NCBI RefSeq assembly: GCF_007860075.1
Contig: NZ_SJPP01000001.1
Location: forward strand, 1,510,501 to 1,574,500
Length of the DNA: 64,000 bases
Direction: 5' to 3'
Source of the DNA: Symmachiella macrocystis
Lineage (GTDB): Bacteria; Planctomycetota; Planctomycetia; Planctomycetales; Planctomycetaceae
Made by a program: the position numbers and the translations under genes
Part shown: in pieces, positions 37,980 to 48,200 of the stretch
Numbering within the stretch: position 1 is the stretch's first letter
Layout of the letters: every line of letters begins with the position of its first letter
Notes under the pieces: generated by a model
Databases searched by the model: none
Told to the model about the DNA's origin: nothing
The model's input: only the letters and a program-made list of their open reading frames with translations

Positions 37980-39674
37980 TTAAGGCGTATCAATCGGCCC
38001 TGGTTTGGGCGGACGAATGAAGTGCACGAGCAGTGCCAGTCCCAAAAAGGCGGCCGCGCCGGCGACGCCGTACCATTGTGACTTGGACCAAATCGCCCAA
38101 CCTGCGCCGAAGGCGGAGAGCGACAGGGCGATTAGCATGAGGACGTTCCAAAAGATACGTTTTCCGCCCTGTGGCAGATTACTACCCAGGATGCTGCGGC
38201 TATTCATCATCAAAAAGAACGTACCGTAGGCGATCGGTAGTAGGACCATCCCGAACACACTGGTCGGTACCGCCAGCCAAAACGCGGCTTTTCCGGACCA
38301 GACAAACGGACCCAGCACGCCGATAGCCGGCGCCAAGCACCCCAAACGGTGTGGCAGTCCCTCGGGGGGAAGTCCCAGAATTTCGCAGAATGTAAATCCA
38401 GAAATCAGCATCAGAATTGTGATCGTCGACAGCGCCATGCCCAGCACACCGAACCCGAAGACATAATTTGCGAAGTCTCGACCGATCAGCGGGGCCAGTG
38501 AATTCGCTAGATTGAAGGCGTCGCGTTTGACCAGCATCGCTGCCATCCGTTTGTCCGCTTCGGGCAGTGCATCGGCCAGTTTTTGTTTTTCGTCGTCGCT
38601 GAGATTGGCATAGTCGGCACCCGCTTGATTGCTAACGCGGGATTGCAGAATCCCTTGATAGGCGGACACTATTTTCGCCGGAGCCGTGACGCCCGATCCA
38701 TCATCCAACAACCCCGCTGCCGGCTTGGCATGAAATTGACTGGCTGAGGCGATCACCACGCAGCCGGTGGCGATGATGAACGGAATCGCCATGCCGGTCG
38801 ACAAATCGAAAACGGCCAAGCCACGAAAATGTTTGTCCCAGCCGCGACGCAACATAGAATACGGAAGGAGAAACGTCATGTTGATCCCCACAGCGGTCGC
38901 CACAGCGGTGATCATCACGTCGCGTTGCATCTCCACAATCATTTGTGACCAGAACTCAGAGGAGCTTCCCGTGGCGGCCAAAGCTTCATTAAACGTGGCT
39001 GCCGGTTGGCTCAACATATTGAGATTGGGAATGAAGCCAGCCATGATTTCGTCCCACGGCAAACCTTCGTCGCTGAGGCTGATTTTGATGACCACGCCAA
39101 AAAAGCAAATCACGATTGCGCCGACCAGCAAGCGCAACATGCCTTCGTAGAGTCGGATGCCCCAACTTCCGCTGTCGTAGAACCATGTAATGATGATGGC
39201 GATGGTCAACATCACAGCGCAGATGATGGCGATGTCCGTATCTGAGGTCATGCTGGGTAACAGGTTTTGAGTCACCGCCGCTGTGCCAAGGCTAAACTGC
39301 GGGAGACACCAAACGATGTTTGCGACCAGCGTAGCGATGGCCCACCCCCAGCCCAGTACCGGATTGATGTGATCGTTGATTGCCTGAAACGGTCGTTTGC
39401 CGGTGGAGAGGGTCACGTAGGAAATGGCGCTGAGCATAATCACGCCCATCACCATCGCCATGACTTGCAACCACATCAGGCTGTAACCGGCCAGCACTCC
39501 CAAATACAAACTGCCCGCCAGCGAACCACCCCCGAGTGTGATCGCCGATTGCAACCAACCGGGACCGGAGAGCCGCAGGTAGGTCCAAAGTTTTGCTCCG
39601 CTGCCTTTCTGAGCAGCTTCGATGAGCATCTGCCGTTCCGGGCTTTGTTGGGCATCTTCTAATTCAGTCGGCAT
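37980..39674 (-). CDS. Nramp-superfamily transporter with non-canonical metal-site motifs
   Basis: The 564-residue protein has about eleven membrane helices and the family start SGPGWLQSAITLGGGSLAGS. In classical Nramp proteins the corresponding helix carries DPGN, and helix six carries MPH. Here those positions read GGGS and LLPYS, so the Mn/Fe coordinating residues are replaced. A soluble insert (about 310-390) with KQKLADALPEADKRM sits between helices. Nramp-related transporters with altered sites are known to carry other cations such as magnesium. Selectivity here is unknown. The gene is monocistronic. Confidence 0.85.
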   Translation of the reverse strand: MPTELEDAQQSPERQMLIEAAQKGSGAKLWTYLRLSGPGWLQSAITLGGGSLAGSLYLGVLAGYSLMWLQVMAMVMGVIMLSAISYVTLSTGKRPFQAINDHINPVLGWGWAIATLVANIVWCLPQFSLGTAAVTQNLLPSMTSDTDIAIICAVMLTIAIIITWFYDSGSWGIRLYEGMLRLLVGAIVICFFGVVIKISLSDEGLPWDEIMAGFIPNLNMLSQPAATFNEALAATGSSSEFWSQMIVEMQRDVMITAVATAVGINMTFLLPYSMLRRGWDKHFRGLAVFDLSTGMAIPFIIATGCVVIASASQFHAKPAAGLLDDGSGVTAPAKIVSAYQGILQSRVSNQAGADYANLSDDEKQKLADALPEADKRMAAMLVKRDAFNLANSLAPLIGRDFANYVFGFGVLGMALSTITILMLISGFTFCEILGLPPEGLPHRLGCLAPAIGVLGPFVWSGKAAFWLAVPTSVFGMVLLPIAYGTFFLMMNSRSILGSNLPQGGKRIFWNVLMLIALSLSAFGAGWAIWSKSQWYGVAGAAAFLGLALLVHFIRPPKPGPIDTP

Positions 39675-40080
39675 GGTGTCTGTCTCTTTCCCGTCAGGCG
39701 GCGGCAGTCGTTAGTCGCTCAGCGACGCTGCAACACTCGATCGATCGGTGTTTCTATTCCTGTAAATCCGTGGCGACGAACTGCGCCACAGGAGGAATTC
39801 GTAGGCTTGAAGTTTTAAGACAGCCATCCTATCCCAAATCGACAATGCGAAACAACTCAACCGCGTTGCTGCACATTTTCGGGCGAATACGGAGCGGGTG
39901 CCGTTCCTGCAGAATCAAACTGACAACGGCGTCTTTTGAGATAGGGCGAACCTGCCAAATTCGCCTTGCCGGGGTTGGGACGCCTCATTATGATCCCCGC
40001 CCCTTATTCGCGAGCCGTTGCTCCAGGCTACCGAATTCCAACTCCGTCCGCTGACCGAGAATTCTGCGAGACTCTAGAAG
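39675..40080. other. Divergent intergenic region
   Basis: The 406 bases contain no recognisable gene. The 16-base TTTTGAGATAGGGCGA near 39934 recurs at 17811. Confidence 0.35.
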
Positions 40081-40767
40081 TTGAAAACTCCACAGAAACA
40101 ACAACACGACCGTGTTCTGCAATTGATCACCATCTGGTTCGTCATGGGTGCCGCGCTGCTGCTAGCGCTCACGTATTCCGGACCGGAAGTCGGCGAAGCA
40201 TACATTGCCGACGCGGGACTTGTGCAGATGGGAACATTGGCGATTCTGATTGTGGCGACGATTTCAGCCGCGACGCTCGCGATTCGTTGTCCGCAAAATC
40301 GGGTGAACCTCGGTTTGTTAGCCTGTGGTTTGGCAATTTACGCCGGTCGCGAGCATGACCTGCATCGGTTGGAGTTTCTCCGCGAACATTATACGCGCCT
40401 GGATTTTTACCTGATGCCCGAGATCCCCCTGTGGCAAAAACTGTGCTTTGGGGCGTTCGTAGTATTTGTCATCGCCATCATCGCTACCTTTGTGGTGCGG
40501 ATGACGGGACAGGCTCTACGTGATTTGAAACGGGCCGAGCCATGGGCTATTTTTGGATTAGCTTGGTTCACCACATTGACCGCTTCGCAGATCTCCGACC
40601 GATCGTGGTTGAACAGTACGTTCGCCGGACGGAGCTTTGAGGAAATTGCGGAATTCGTAGCGGCAGGATTTGCGCTGTTGGTGGTCTATCATTTCCCACG
40701 GGTTGCTGCACCCGTTGCTGCCACCTCGGAATTGGCGCCGCAAGCCGCATCGGCCAAAGCCGTCTAA
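40081..40767 (+). CDS. Hypothetical integral membrane protein
   Basis: A 228-residue frame with about five membrane helices ends 13 bases from the convergent efp stop. The start is a TTG without a good ribosome binding site; an internal ATG (residue 22, in WFVMGAALLL) lies inside the first helix. A polar loop (GREHDLHRLEFLREHYTRLDFY) and a cytosolic stretch (RMTGQALRDLKRAEPW) lie between helices. I recognise no family. Hydrophobic periodicity and length support a real gene. Confidence 0.65.
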   Translation: MKTPQKQQHDRVLQLITIWFVMGAALLLALTYSGPEVGEAYIADAGLVQMGTLAILIVATISAATLAIRCPQNRVNLGLLACGLAIYAGREHDLHRLEFLREHYTRLDFYLMPEIPLWQKLCFGAFVVFVIAIIATFVVRMTGQALRDLKRAEPWAIFGLAWFTTLTASQISDRSWLNSTFAGRSFEEIAEFVAAGFALLVVYHFPRVAAPVAATSELAPQAASAKAV

Positions 40768-40780
40768 CAGGGCGAAGACA

Positions 40781-41350
40781 TTATTCGCGAGCGCGTTCGA
40801 TGTAATCGCCGGTTCGCGTATCGATTTTGATCTTCTCGCCAGTCTCGACGAATGCCGGGACTGTGATCGTGGCGCCTGTTTCTACCGTTGCCGGCTTGGT
40901 CAATGAGCTGGCAGTATTTCCCCGCGCGGCTGGCTCGGTATAGGTGACTTCCAACACGACGTGTGGCGGAGCCGTGATGTCGATCAATTGCTCGTTCCAA
41001 TAGAGCAGTCCGCAGGTCATACCTTCTTGCAGGTACTGCGCCGCATCTCCACAAGCATCCTGGGCCAATGGATATTGTTCGTAGGTTTCGTTGTCCATGA
41101 AGACCAAATTTTCGCCGTCGCGATAGGTGAACTGACCTTCGCCTTGGCGGACATCGGCGCCTTCCAGGCTATCACCACTCTTGTAGGTCCGATCCAAAAT
41201 CGTGCCCTTAAATAGGTGTTTCAGCCGCGTTTTATACAGGGCTTGCCCTTTGCCCGGTTTGACAAAGTTTAATTCCAGCATGTTGTAAGGTTCACCGTCG
41301 ATGATGACCTTAACACCCTTACGAAAGTCGCCGGCGTTGATCTGTGGCAT
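40781..41350 (-). CDS. efp: Translation elongation factor P
   Basis: The 189-residue protein has the EF-P order of domains: a KOW-like N-terminal domain with the FVKPGKGQA loop, whose Lys34 is the position modified by beta-lysine in E. coli, followed by two OB folds. EF-P relieves ribosome stalling at polyproline runs. It is divergently arranged with epmB, the lysine 2,3-aminomutase-like enzyme of that modification pathway, which supports modification of Lys34. The ligase EpmA is not in this window. Confidence 0.97.
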   Translation of the reverse strand: MPQINAGDFRKGVKVIIDGEPYNMLELNFVKPGKGQALYKTRLKHLFKGTILDRTYKSGDSLEGADVRQGEGQFTYRDGENLVFMDNETYEQYPLAQDACGDAAQYLQEGMTCGLLYWNEQLIDITAPPHVVLEVTYTEPAARGNTASSLTKPATVETGATITVPAFVETGEKIKIDTRTGDYIERARE

Positions 41351-41605
41351 GGATTGAACTCGAAAAACTCTGGTGAATGAAAGCCTAGCGACACAGCAAT
41401 CTGAGCCGCCGCTGTTTTAGAATCAGCAATAACAAGCAGTCCGCGGACCTGTTTTGGTCGTGGAAATCGCCGCGAGAATAGCAAAATCCTCTCCGCTTAG
41501 CTACCGTGAGGACCTGCCGTGGTCATGCCGCCATGCGATGCCTGCAGCGACTTGACCCTCCTGGATTTTCATAACCTTGGGCGTTTTCCCACAAGGTGAC
41601 TCCCC

Positions 41606-42631
41606 GTGCCAACTCCTCACGCCACCACGCGTCAAACACTTTCACCACAAGAAGATACAGCGAATTGGCATCGCGCGTTGGCCGCTGCCGTGCGTGATCC
41701 CGATGAACTGATCGACCTGCTAGGACTGGGTGACGTATATCGCGAACCGGCTCGCCGAGCCGCAGGGTTATTTCCCCTGCTGGTCCCGCGTGATTACCTG
41801 GCGCGGATCGAACCGGGCAATCCCCGCGATCCGCTGTTGTTGCAAGTCCTGCCGTTGGCGAACGAGGAAGCGGTCGTCGATGGATTTTCTGCCGACGCGG
41901 TCGGGGATGCTCAGGCACATCGCTCGCCCGGGCTGTTGCAAAAATATACCGGCCGGGCACTGTTGATCACCACCGGCGCCTGTGCGGTACATTGCCGGTA
42001 CTGCTTCCGCCGCGAATTTCCTTACGGCGAAGAACCACGGACGATGGAGGATTGGGAACCGGCATTCGCTGATATCGCGGCCGATTCTTCTCTGCACGAA
42101 ATCATCCTCAGCGGCGGCGATCCGCTGATGCTGACCGATGCGCGGCTGGCCATGTTTATCGAGCGGTTGGATCGCATTGAGCATTTGCGTCGCTTGCGGA
42201 TTCACACCCGCCTGCCGATCGTGCTGCCGCAACGTGTCACGGACACGTTGTTGGAAATGCTCACCACAATGCGGTTGACGCCGATTGTTGTCATGCACGC
42301 GAATCATGCCCACGAGTTGCAAGGCGACTGCGCAGCCGCGCTGCGAGAATTGGTGCGCGGCGGCGTGACGGTGCTGAATCAAGCCGTACTACTCAGGGAC
42401 ATCAACGATACGACCGAGTCCCAAGCCGAGCTGTGCGAACGTCTAGTCAATTTGGGAGTCATTCCGTATTACCTACACCAACTCGACCGGGTGAGCGGCG
42501 CGGCTCACTTTGAAGTTCCGGAACAAACCGGGGGCGGCATCATTGAGGAATTGCGCAAACGACTGCCCGGTTATGCGGTACCACAATTCGTGCGCGAAAT
42601 CGCCGGTGAATTGCACAAGACGCCTTTGTAA
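41606..42631 (+). CDS. epmB: EF-P beta-lysylation protein EpmB (radical SAM lysine 2,3-aminomutase)
   Basis: The GTG at 41606 follows AAGGTGA at 6 bases; the product has 341 residues. The radical SAM cluster motif CAVHCRYC (Cys126, 130, 133) is followed by FRREFPY, and ILSGGDPLM is typical of the KamA/EpmB group. The C-terminal YYLHQLDRVSGAAHFEV also fits. EpmB converts alpha-lysine to beta-lysine for EpmA to attach to EF-P. Its divergent placement from efp (255 bases apart) is strong context. Confidence 0.94.
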   Translation: MPTPHATTRQTLSPQEDTANWHRALAAAVRDPDELIDLLGLGDVYREPARRAAGLFPLLVPRDYLARIEPGNPRDPLLLQVLPLANEEAVVDGFSADAVGDAQAHRSPGLLQKYTGRALLITTGACAVHCRYCFRREFPYGEEPRTMEDWEPAFADIAADSSLHEIILSGGDPLMLTDARLAMFIERLDRIEHLRRLRIHTRLPIVLPQRVTDTLLEMLTTMRLTPIVVMHANHAHELQGDCAAALRELVRGGVTVLNQAVLLRDINDTTESQAELCERLVNLGVIPYYLHQLDRVSGAAHFEVPEQTGGGIIEELRKRLPGYAVPQFVREIAGELHKTPL

Positions 42632-42655
42632 TTGGCTTCGCCCAGACAACCTCGC

Positions 42656-42865
42656 TCACGTCTTTCCGAAGGGCCATGGTTTGCCGCAGTCGGGACAGAA
42701 ATCGGCGATGCGTGCAATCGCCCGGCTGCAGCCGGGGCATTTTTGTTTTTCCAGCTCGCGGGATGGATTTAAAATCTGATACACGACGAGCACAACCGCC
42801 AACAGCGCAAAACCGCCGGCAAAGATCCAGATGGCCAAATCTCCCACGAAGAAACTGAGCGACAT
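42656..42865 (-). CDS. Small membrane-anchored zinc-ribbon protein
   Basis: The ATG at 42865 follows GGGAGG at about 10 bases; the product has 69 residues. One membrane helix (about 8-32) precedes a two-knuckle zinc ribbon (CPGCSRAIARIADFCPDCGK). It lies 52 bases downstream of the AOR-family gene in the same direction and may be co-transcribed with it. Function is unknown. Confidence 0.75.
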   Translation of the reverse strand: MSLSFFVGDLAIWIFAGGFALLAVVLVVYQILNPSRELEKQKCPGCSRAIARIADFCPDCGKPWPFGKT

Positions 42866-42917
42866 TTTTCGAGCGCCTCCCACAGGCCTTGCGCTCTCGC
42901 GCGTGATTAAAGAGGAC

Positions 42918-44723
42918 CTACTCCGCTTCTAACTCCTGCAGTCGTGAAGCAGGAATCCAGCCGTCGCGATCCCATCCACGCCCCAGATTATACGCCGCTA
43001 CCAATTCACTCAACTGTGTCGGTGATAAATTCGCACCGCCGCTCGGGCCGGAATCCTCCGGAAGCGGGTCACTTAAAAACCGCGCGGGCAGTGTATCTTC
43101 GGCGGGCGTCCAGCCTTGCCTGATGTTGTACAACTTCTTGGCCGTCACAATCCGCTGCGCCGTCGTCCGCAGTTCAGCAGCTGTGACACCGAATCCGGTG
43201 ATCAAATTCAACATCTCGGCCAACTCCTCATGATAATCAACGAGAACGCCCCGCAGAAATTTACAGAGGATCAAAGAATCCATCAGTGCAGCTCGGTCTT
43301 CGGTTTCAATCGCCGGGGCGACAACCTCCGGACCGGCATGTAGTCGGTCATACTGCGCGCTGAAATCGACTTCATAGGCGCCCGAACGATTATGATCTGC
43401 ACCACGCGTCCCGACGGCAAATCCCAAAGCCATGGTTTGCAGTGCCCGTGGTTCATAACCGGGCAACTCAAGTCCTTTGACGTGCGGCGCGAAATCCGAG
43501 GTATTTTGTCCGATCCGCGCCGCTGCAATTCGCGACCCTTCCGCCAACAAATCTCCCAAGTCTTGCCGGGCTCCGATTTGCTTAAGCATCGACAATACGG
43601 CGGCGCTATTTCCAAAGCGCAGATCTGCAGCCTTTAAGAAACCGCGCTCCGCGCACTCCATGGCAAAAGCGATCGTAGCGCCTGCGCTGATCGTGTCCAT
43701 GCCGAGTTCATCACACAATGCCGACGCAGCCAGCACCGCTTCGGGGTCGGCGATGCCGCACAGCGGTCCTAAGGCGAAAAGGTTTTCATATTCCATCCGC
43801 ACGCCGGCCTGGTTGTCGTGGCGATGATAAATGTGCTCACAACCGATCGTGCAAGCGGCACACGACGCGCGGGTTCGTTCGTGCGAGACCGCCATTGCCT
43901 CCGGCGCCAGTGTGGCTGCGCCCTCGAAAGTAGAGGTCTGAAAGTTTCGCGTCGGTAACACCGCCAACCGGTTGAACGCTAACAAGTTCCCCGCTGTCCC
44001 CAATTCGCGGTACTTGGCTGTCGCCGGGCCGAATGATTTTTTCGACAGCGTTTTACTCAGCGCAACCAGCCCTTCCGCATCATGAAACGGAGTGAGCCGA
44101 TCACCGCGCACCGCAACCGCCTTGAGATTCTTGGCCCCCATCACGGCCCCCATGCCGCCGCGTCCCGCGTGCCGACCGTCATGTGAAATCGTGGCATACC
44201 GCACCAGGTTTTCACCGGCCGGTCCGATCGCAGCAAATCGAAATCCCTGACCAAGTTGTTGGCTCAAAGTTTCTGAAGCAGCGCTACTGCTTAGGCCCCA
44301 CGCCGCCTGAGCAGGCTCGTAACGCACACTCTCCGGCTCAATCACTAAACAAGTTGGTTCCTCGGCCGCACCCACAATCACCAGAGCGTCGTAACCGGTT
44401 TTTTTTCCAGCGATTGCAAAGTGCGATGAAGAGAGCGAATCGTTGATCCGCTGTGTGAGCGGCGACTTGCCCATCACCACAAACTTAGCCGACGTCGTCA
44501 GCGGACTCCCCACCAGCGGGCTGAACACAAATAACAACGGCGCCTCGGCTGCGAGCGGGTCGAACCCATCACGGCTCTCCTGCAGCAAAATCCAAGTCCC
44601 CAGCCCACTCCCCCCCACAAACCGCCGTAAAACCTCCCCCGAAATCGGCACCGCAACCGCCGTACGCGCGGACAAATCCACACGCAAAAAGCGACCATGA
44701 TAACCGGGCGGGGTAGAAGACAT
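42918..44723 (-). CDS. Aldehyde:ferredoxin oxidoreductase-family tungsten/molybdopterin enzyme
   Basis: The 601-residue protein shows the AOR N-terminal domain (FLRVDLSARTAVAVPI and FVGGSGLGTWIL). DGRHAGRGGMGAVMGAKNLKAVAVRG is a family hallmark, and the [4Fe-4S] ligands CAACTIGC (about 286-293) pair with a later Cys in LILCKFLRG. It binds a bis-pyranopterin tungsten or molybdenum cofactor and oxidises aldehydes with ferredoxin as electron acceptor. The MoaD-like gene lies 83 bases upstream in the same direction. A cytoplasmic, oxygen-sensitive enzyme is expected, unless this subgroup is adapted to air. The natural substrate is unknown. Confidence 0.93.
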   Translation of the reverse strand: MSSTPPGYHGRFLRVDLSARTAVAVPISGEVLRRFVGGSGLGTWILLQESRDGFDPLAAEAPLLFVFSPLVGSPLTTSAKFVVMGKSPLTQRINDSLSSSHFAIAGKKTGYDALVIVGAAEEPTCLVIEPESVRYEPAQAAWGLSSSAASETLSQQLGQGFRFAAIGPAGENLVRYATISHDGRHAGRGGMGAVMGAKNLKAVAVRGDRLTPFHDAEGLVALSKTLSKKSFGPATAKYRELGTAGNLLAFNRLAVLPTRNFQTSTFEGAATLAPEAMAVSHERTRASCAACTIGCEHIYHRHDNQAGVRMEYENLFALGPLCGIADPEAVLAASALCDELGMDTISAGATIAFAMECAERGFLKAADLRFGNSAAVLSMLKQIGARQDLGDLLAEGSRIAAARIGQNTSDFAPHVKGLELPGYEPRALQTMALGFAVGTRGADHNRSGAYEVDFSAQYDRLHAGPEVVAPAIETEDRAALMDSLILCKFLRGVLVDYHEELAEMLNLITGFGVTAAELRTTAQRIVTAKKLYNIRQGWTPAEDTLPARFLSDPLPEDSGPSGGANLSPTQLSELVAAYNLGRGWDRDGWIPASRLQELEAE

Positions 44724-44806
44724 GATTTCTCGTTTTACGCGATTCCGTGAGGCATTCCGCGATTTTTATTAGAACTCTTGGCCACAGATTGAAATCACCA
44801 CGAATC

Positions 44807-45073
44807 CTACCCCCCTGCGTCGGCGGAGAGGATGAGGACGTTGTCGCCGTCGGTTAGTGGGGTTTCGGCGGCAGTGACGAAGGCGCGGCCGTTGATGTTT
44901 GCTAGATAGCCCGATTTGAGGCGACCATCACGCTCCAGACACACATCGAGTAATTGCGGAAGTTCGCGACCGACGGCCAATAACAGCGATCGCAAATCAC
45001 CGGCCGTGACGTTCAATTCCTTCACACCGGCGCGTTGTCGCGGAATTCCGAATAACTCCACATGAATCGGCAT
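44807..45073 (-). CDS. MoaD/ThiS-family sulfur carrier protein
   Basis: The 88-residue ubiquitin-fold protein has NGRAFVTAAETPLTDGDNVLIL and ends in the Gly-Gly tail (DAGG) used for thiocarboxylate activation. GGGAGG and GGGGAT lie just upstream of the ATG at 45073. MoaD supplies sulfur for molybdopterin. Its position directly before an AOR-family gene suggests a dedicated carrier for tungsto/molybdo-pterin of that enzyme. No MoeB-type activator is in the window. Confidence 0.9.
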   Translation of the reverse strand: MPIHVELFGIPRQRAGVKELNVTAGDLRSLLLAVGRELPQLLDVCLERDGRLKSGYLANINGRAFVTAAETPLTDGDNVLILSADAGG

Positions 45074-45255
45074 ACCATCCCCCTACCTCCCGAACCAATC
45101 TCGGCTGTTACGTGTCGACAACGATTGCCACACCATCTGTCCTATCGGTTGTGCGGCCGCTTTGCAATTCCACCACGGGATCTGATTGTTTACCTTGCGC
45201 TGCTTCGCTAACATATCGCACGTCAACGGCCCCGTTTTTTGCAAAAATCGATTCG

Positions 45256-48200
45256 ATGTCCTCCGCTCCCCTCGAACCTTCACTGGCCGCTCTTGAACGG
45301 CAAATCCAGCATGCCCTGGCGGCGGATCGGCATCGCTTGCGCCGTCGCGCACGGTCCATTCGCCAAGCCCAACAGCGCAAACAGCCGTTTGATAAAAACC
45401 TAGCCCGGCTGGCGGACGAAGTCCAGCAGAGCGTCCAGCTGAGGAAATCGCGGCTCGCAGGCCGTCCGACGGTGACTTTTGATGAAGAACTGCCGATCTT
45501 CGCTAAGCGGCAGGAAATCGCCGATGCGATTGCCAACCATCAAGTTGTGGTTGTCAGCGGCGAGACCGGATCGGGTAAATCGACGCAATTGCCTAAAATC
45601 TGCCTCGACATGGGACGCGGTATCGATGGCATGATCGGGCATACCCAGCCGCGGCGCATCGCCGCCCGTTCTGTCGCCGCCCGCGTCGCCGAAGAATTGG
45701 GCAGCACAGTCGGCCAGTCGGTGGGCTTTAAAATTCGCTTCACCGATGCGACCAGTCCCCGCACGTATGTCAAACTGATGACCGACGGGATCTTGTTGGC
45801 CGAATCGCAGGGGGACACGTTTCTTAATCAGTACGACACGATCATCATCGACGAAGCACACGAACGGTCGTTGAACATCGATTTTCTGCTGGGCTTCGTC
45901 AAACGCCTGTTACCCAAACGGCCGGAACTGCGGTTGATCATCACGTCGGCCACGATCGATGCCCAGCGGTTCAGCGAACATTTTGCCACGGCGACGAGAC
46001 CGGCGCCGGTGATCGAAGTTTCGGGACGGACCTATCCCGTCGAAGTTCGTTATCGCCCGCTCGAAGGAGACAATGACAGCGAAGAGGCCGATCTGCAGCG
46101 AGGCGTGCTGAATGCGGTCGAAGAGCTAACCGCCGAAGATGATGGCGACGTGTTGATCTTCATGCCGACCGAACGCGACATCCGCGAAACGGCACAGGCT
46201 CTCCGCGGGCGACAAATCGCCGGCAGCCGCATGGGGAAAGGGACCGAGATCCTTCCGCTCTACGGTCGCTTATCGACTGCTGAGCAGAACCGCGTGTTTC
46301 AGTCGCACAACCATCGCCGTATTGTGATCGCGACCAATGTCGCAGAGTCTTCGCTGACCGTGCCGGGGATTCGTTCCGTGATCGATGCGGGGACCGCGCG
46401 GATCAGCCGGTATTCCGCACGGTCCAAGGTTCAACGTCTGCCGATCGAACCGATTTCCCGCGCGTCGGCCGACCAGCGCAAAGGCCGTTGCGGCCGTTTG
46501 GGACCGGGGATTTGTATTCGTCTCTACAGTGAGCAAGATTACCTGACGCGCGATGAATTCACCTCGCCGGAGATTCAACGCACCAACTTAGCAGCCGTCA
46601 TTTTGCAAACGTTGTCGCTGAAACTGGGCGCCATTGAAGAGTACCCGTTTCTCGATCCGCCCAAACCCATTGCCATTCGCGAAGGCTATAGCACGCTGTT
46701 TGAGTTGGGTGCGATTGACGACCGCGATCAACTGACCGACATCGGCCGCAAACTGAGCCGTCTGCCCGTCGATCCCCGCGTGGGGCGGATGGTCTTGGCC
46801 GCTCACGAAGAAAACTGTTTGCGGGAAGTTCTGATCATCGCCGCTGCATTGGAACTGCAAGACCCCCGCGAACGCCCGGTCGACAAACAACAGGCGGCCG
46901 ACACCTGCCATGAACAATTTGTTCACGAAGAATCGGACTTTCTGGGCTACTTGAAACTGTGGGATTTCTACGAAGGTCTCAAACATGACCTTTCGCGGAA
47001 TCGGTTGCGTAAGGCTTGCCAGCAAAATTTTCTCTCCTACAACCGCATGCGGGAATGGCAGGAGATTCACCGGCAACTGTTGCAAATCGTCGAGCAGAAT
47101 AAACTCAAACAACAGCCGCGTCGCGACGATTACGATGCCATTCATCGCTCCCTGCTGACCGGATTATTATCTGGGATCGCGAACCGGACCGACACCTATG
47201 AATACACCGGCGCCGGCGGACAAAAGCTAAACCTGTGGCCCGGGTCGGCGACGTTTGAGAAAAAACCAAAGTGGGTTGTCGCCGCTGAGTTGGTCGAAAC
47301 CACACGGCGCTACGCCCGCGTTGTGGCCCGCATCAATCCGAATTGGATCGAACCGCTGGCTGGTCACCTTGTCGTCCGCACGCACAGTGAACCGCATTGG
47401 GTCCCCGAAACCGGATCGGTGATGGCGTATGAAAAAGTGACGCTCTTTGGCCTGCCGATCATTCCGCGCCGGCGGATTCCCTATGGCAGCGTCAATGCTC
47501 CGGTGGCGCGGGAGATGTTTATTCAACATGGACTGGTCGAAGGCGACTGGCAGACCCCAGTCAAGTTTTTCGCGCACAATCAGCAACTCATCGAACAACT
47601 CGAAGAGATGGCCGCCAAGTCGCGCCGCCGTGATTTTTTTTTGGGCGAGGAAGCCCGCTACGAATTTTACGACAGCCGCATTCCCCCGCACGCCTATGAT
47701 GGAGCACGACTGCGGAAGTGGCTCCGTAAAGTTGAGCAGACCACGCCAAACATCTTGCACATGACGCAAGCGGATCTGTTGGTCGACCATTCCGAAGCTG
47801 TTACGGATACCGATTTCCCCGATGCGATCACTATCGACAAAATGCAATTGCCGCTCGAGTACCATCTCGAGCCGGGCAGCGACGAAGATGGTGTGACGTT
47901 GACGATTCCGCAGGCCGGTCTGAATCAATTGCAGCCGCACCGATTGGAATGGCTTGTGCCGGGATTGATTGAAGAGAAGATCCTGGCGCTGATCAAATCG
48001 CTGCCCAAATCCTCGCGGCGAAGTTTGAATCCCTTGGCCGAGACAGCCCGCAAGGTGGCGGCGGAAATTAGCTTTGGTGAAGGAGAATTCGCAACGGCGG
48101 TGGCAGACAAGTTGGCGGAGATCGCCGGCACCCGTTGTGCCGCATCGGAGTTTCAACAGGTGCAATTGCCCAATCATCTGCGGATGAACGTCCGCGTGAT

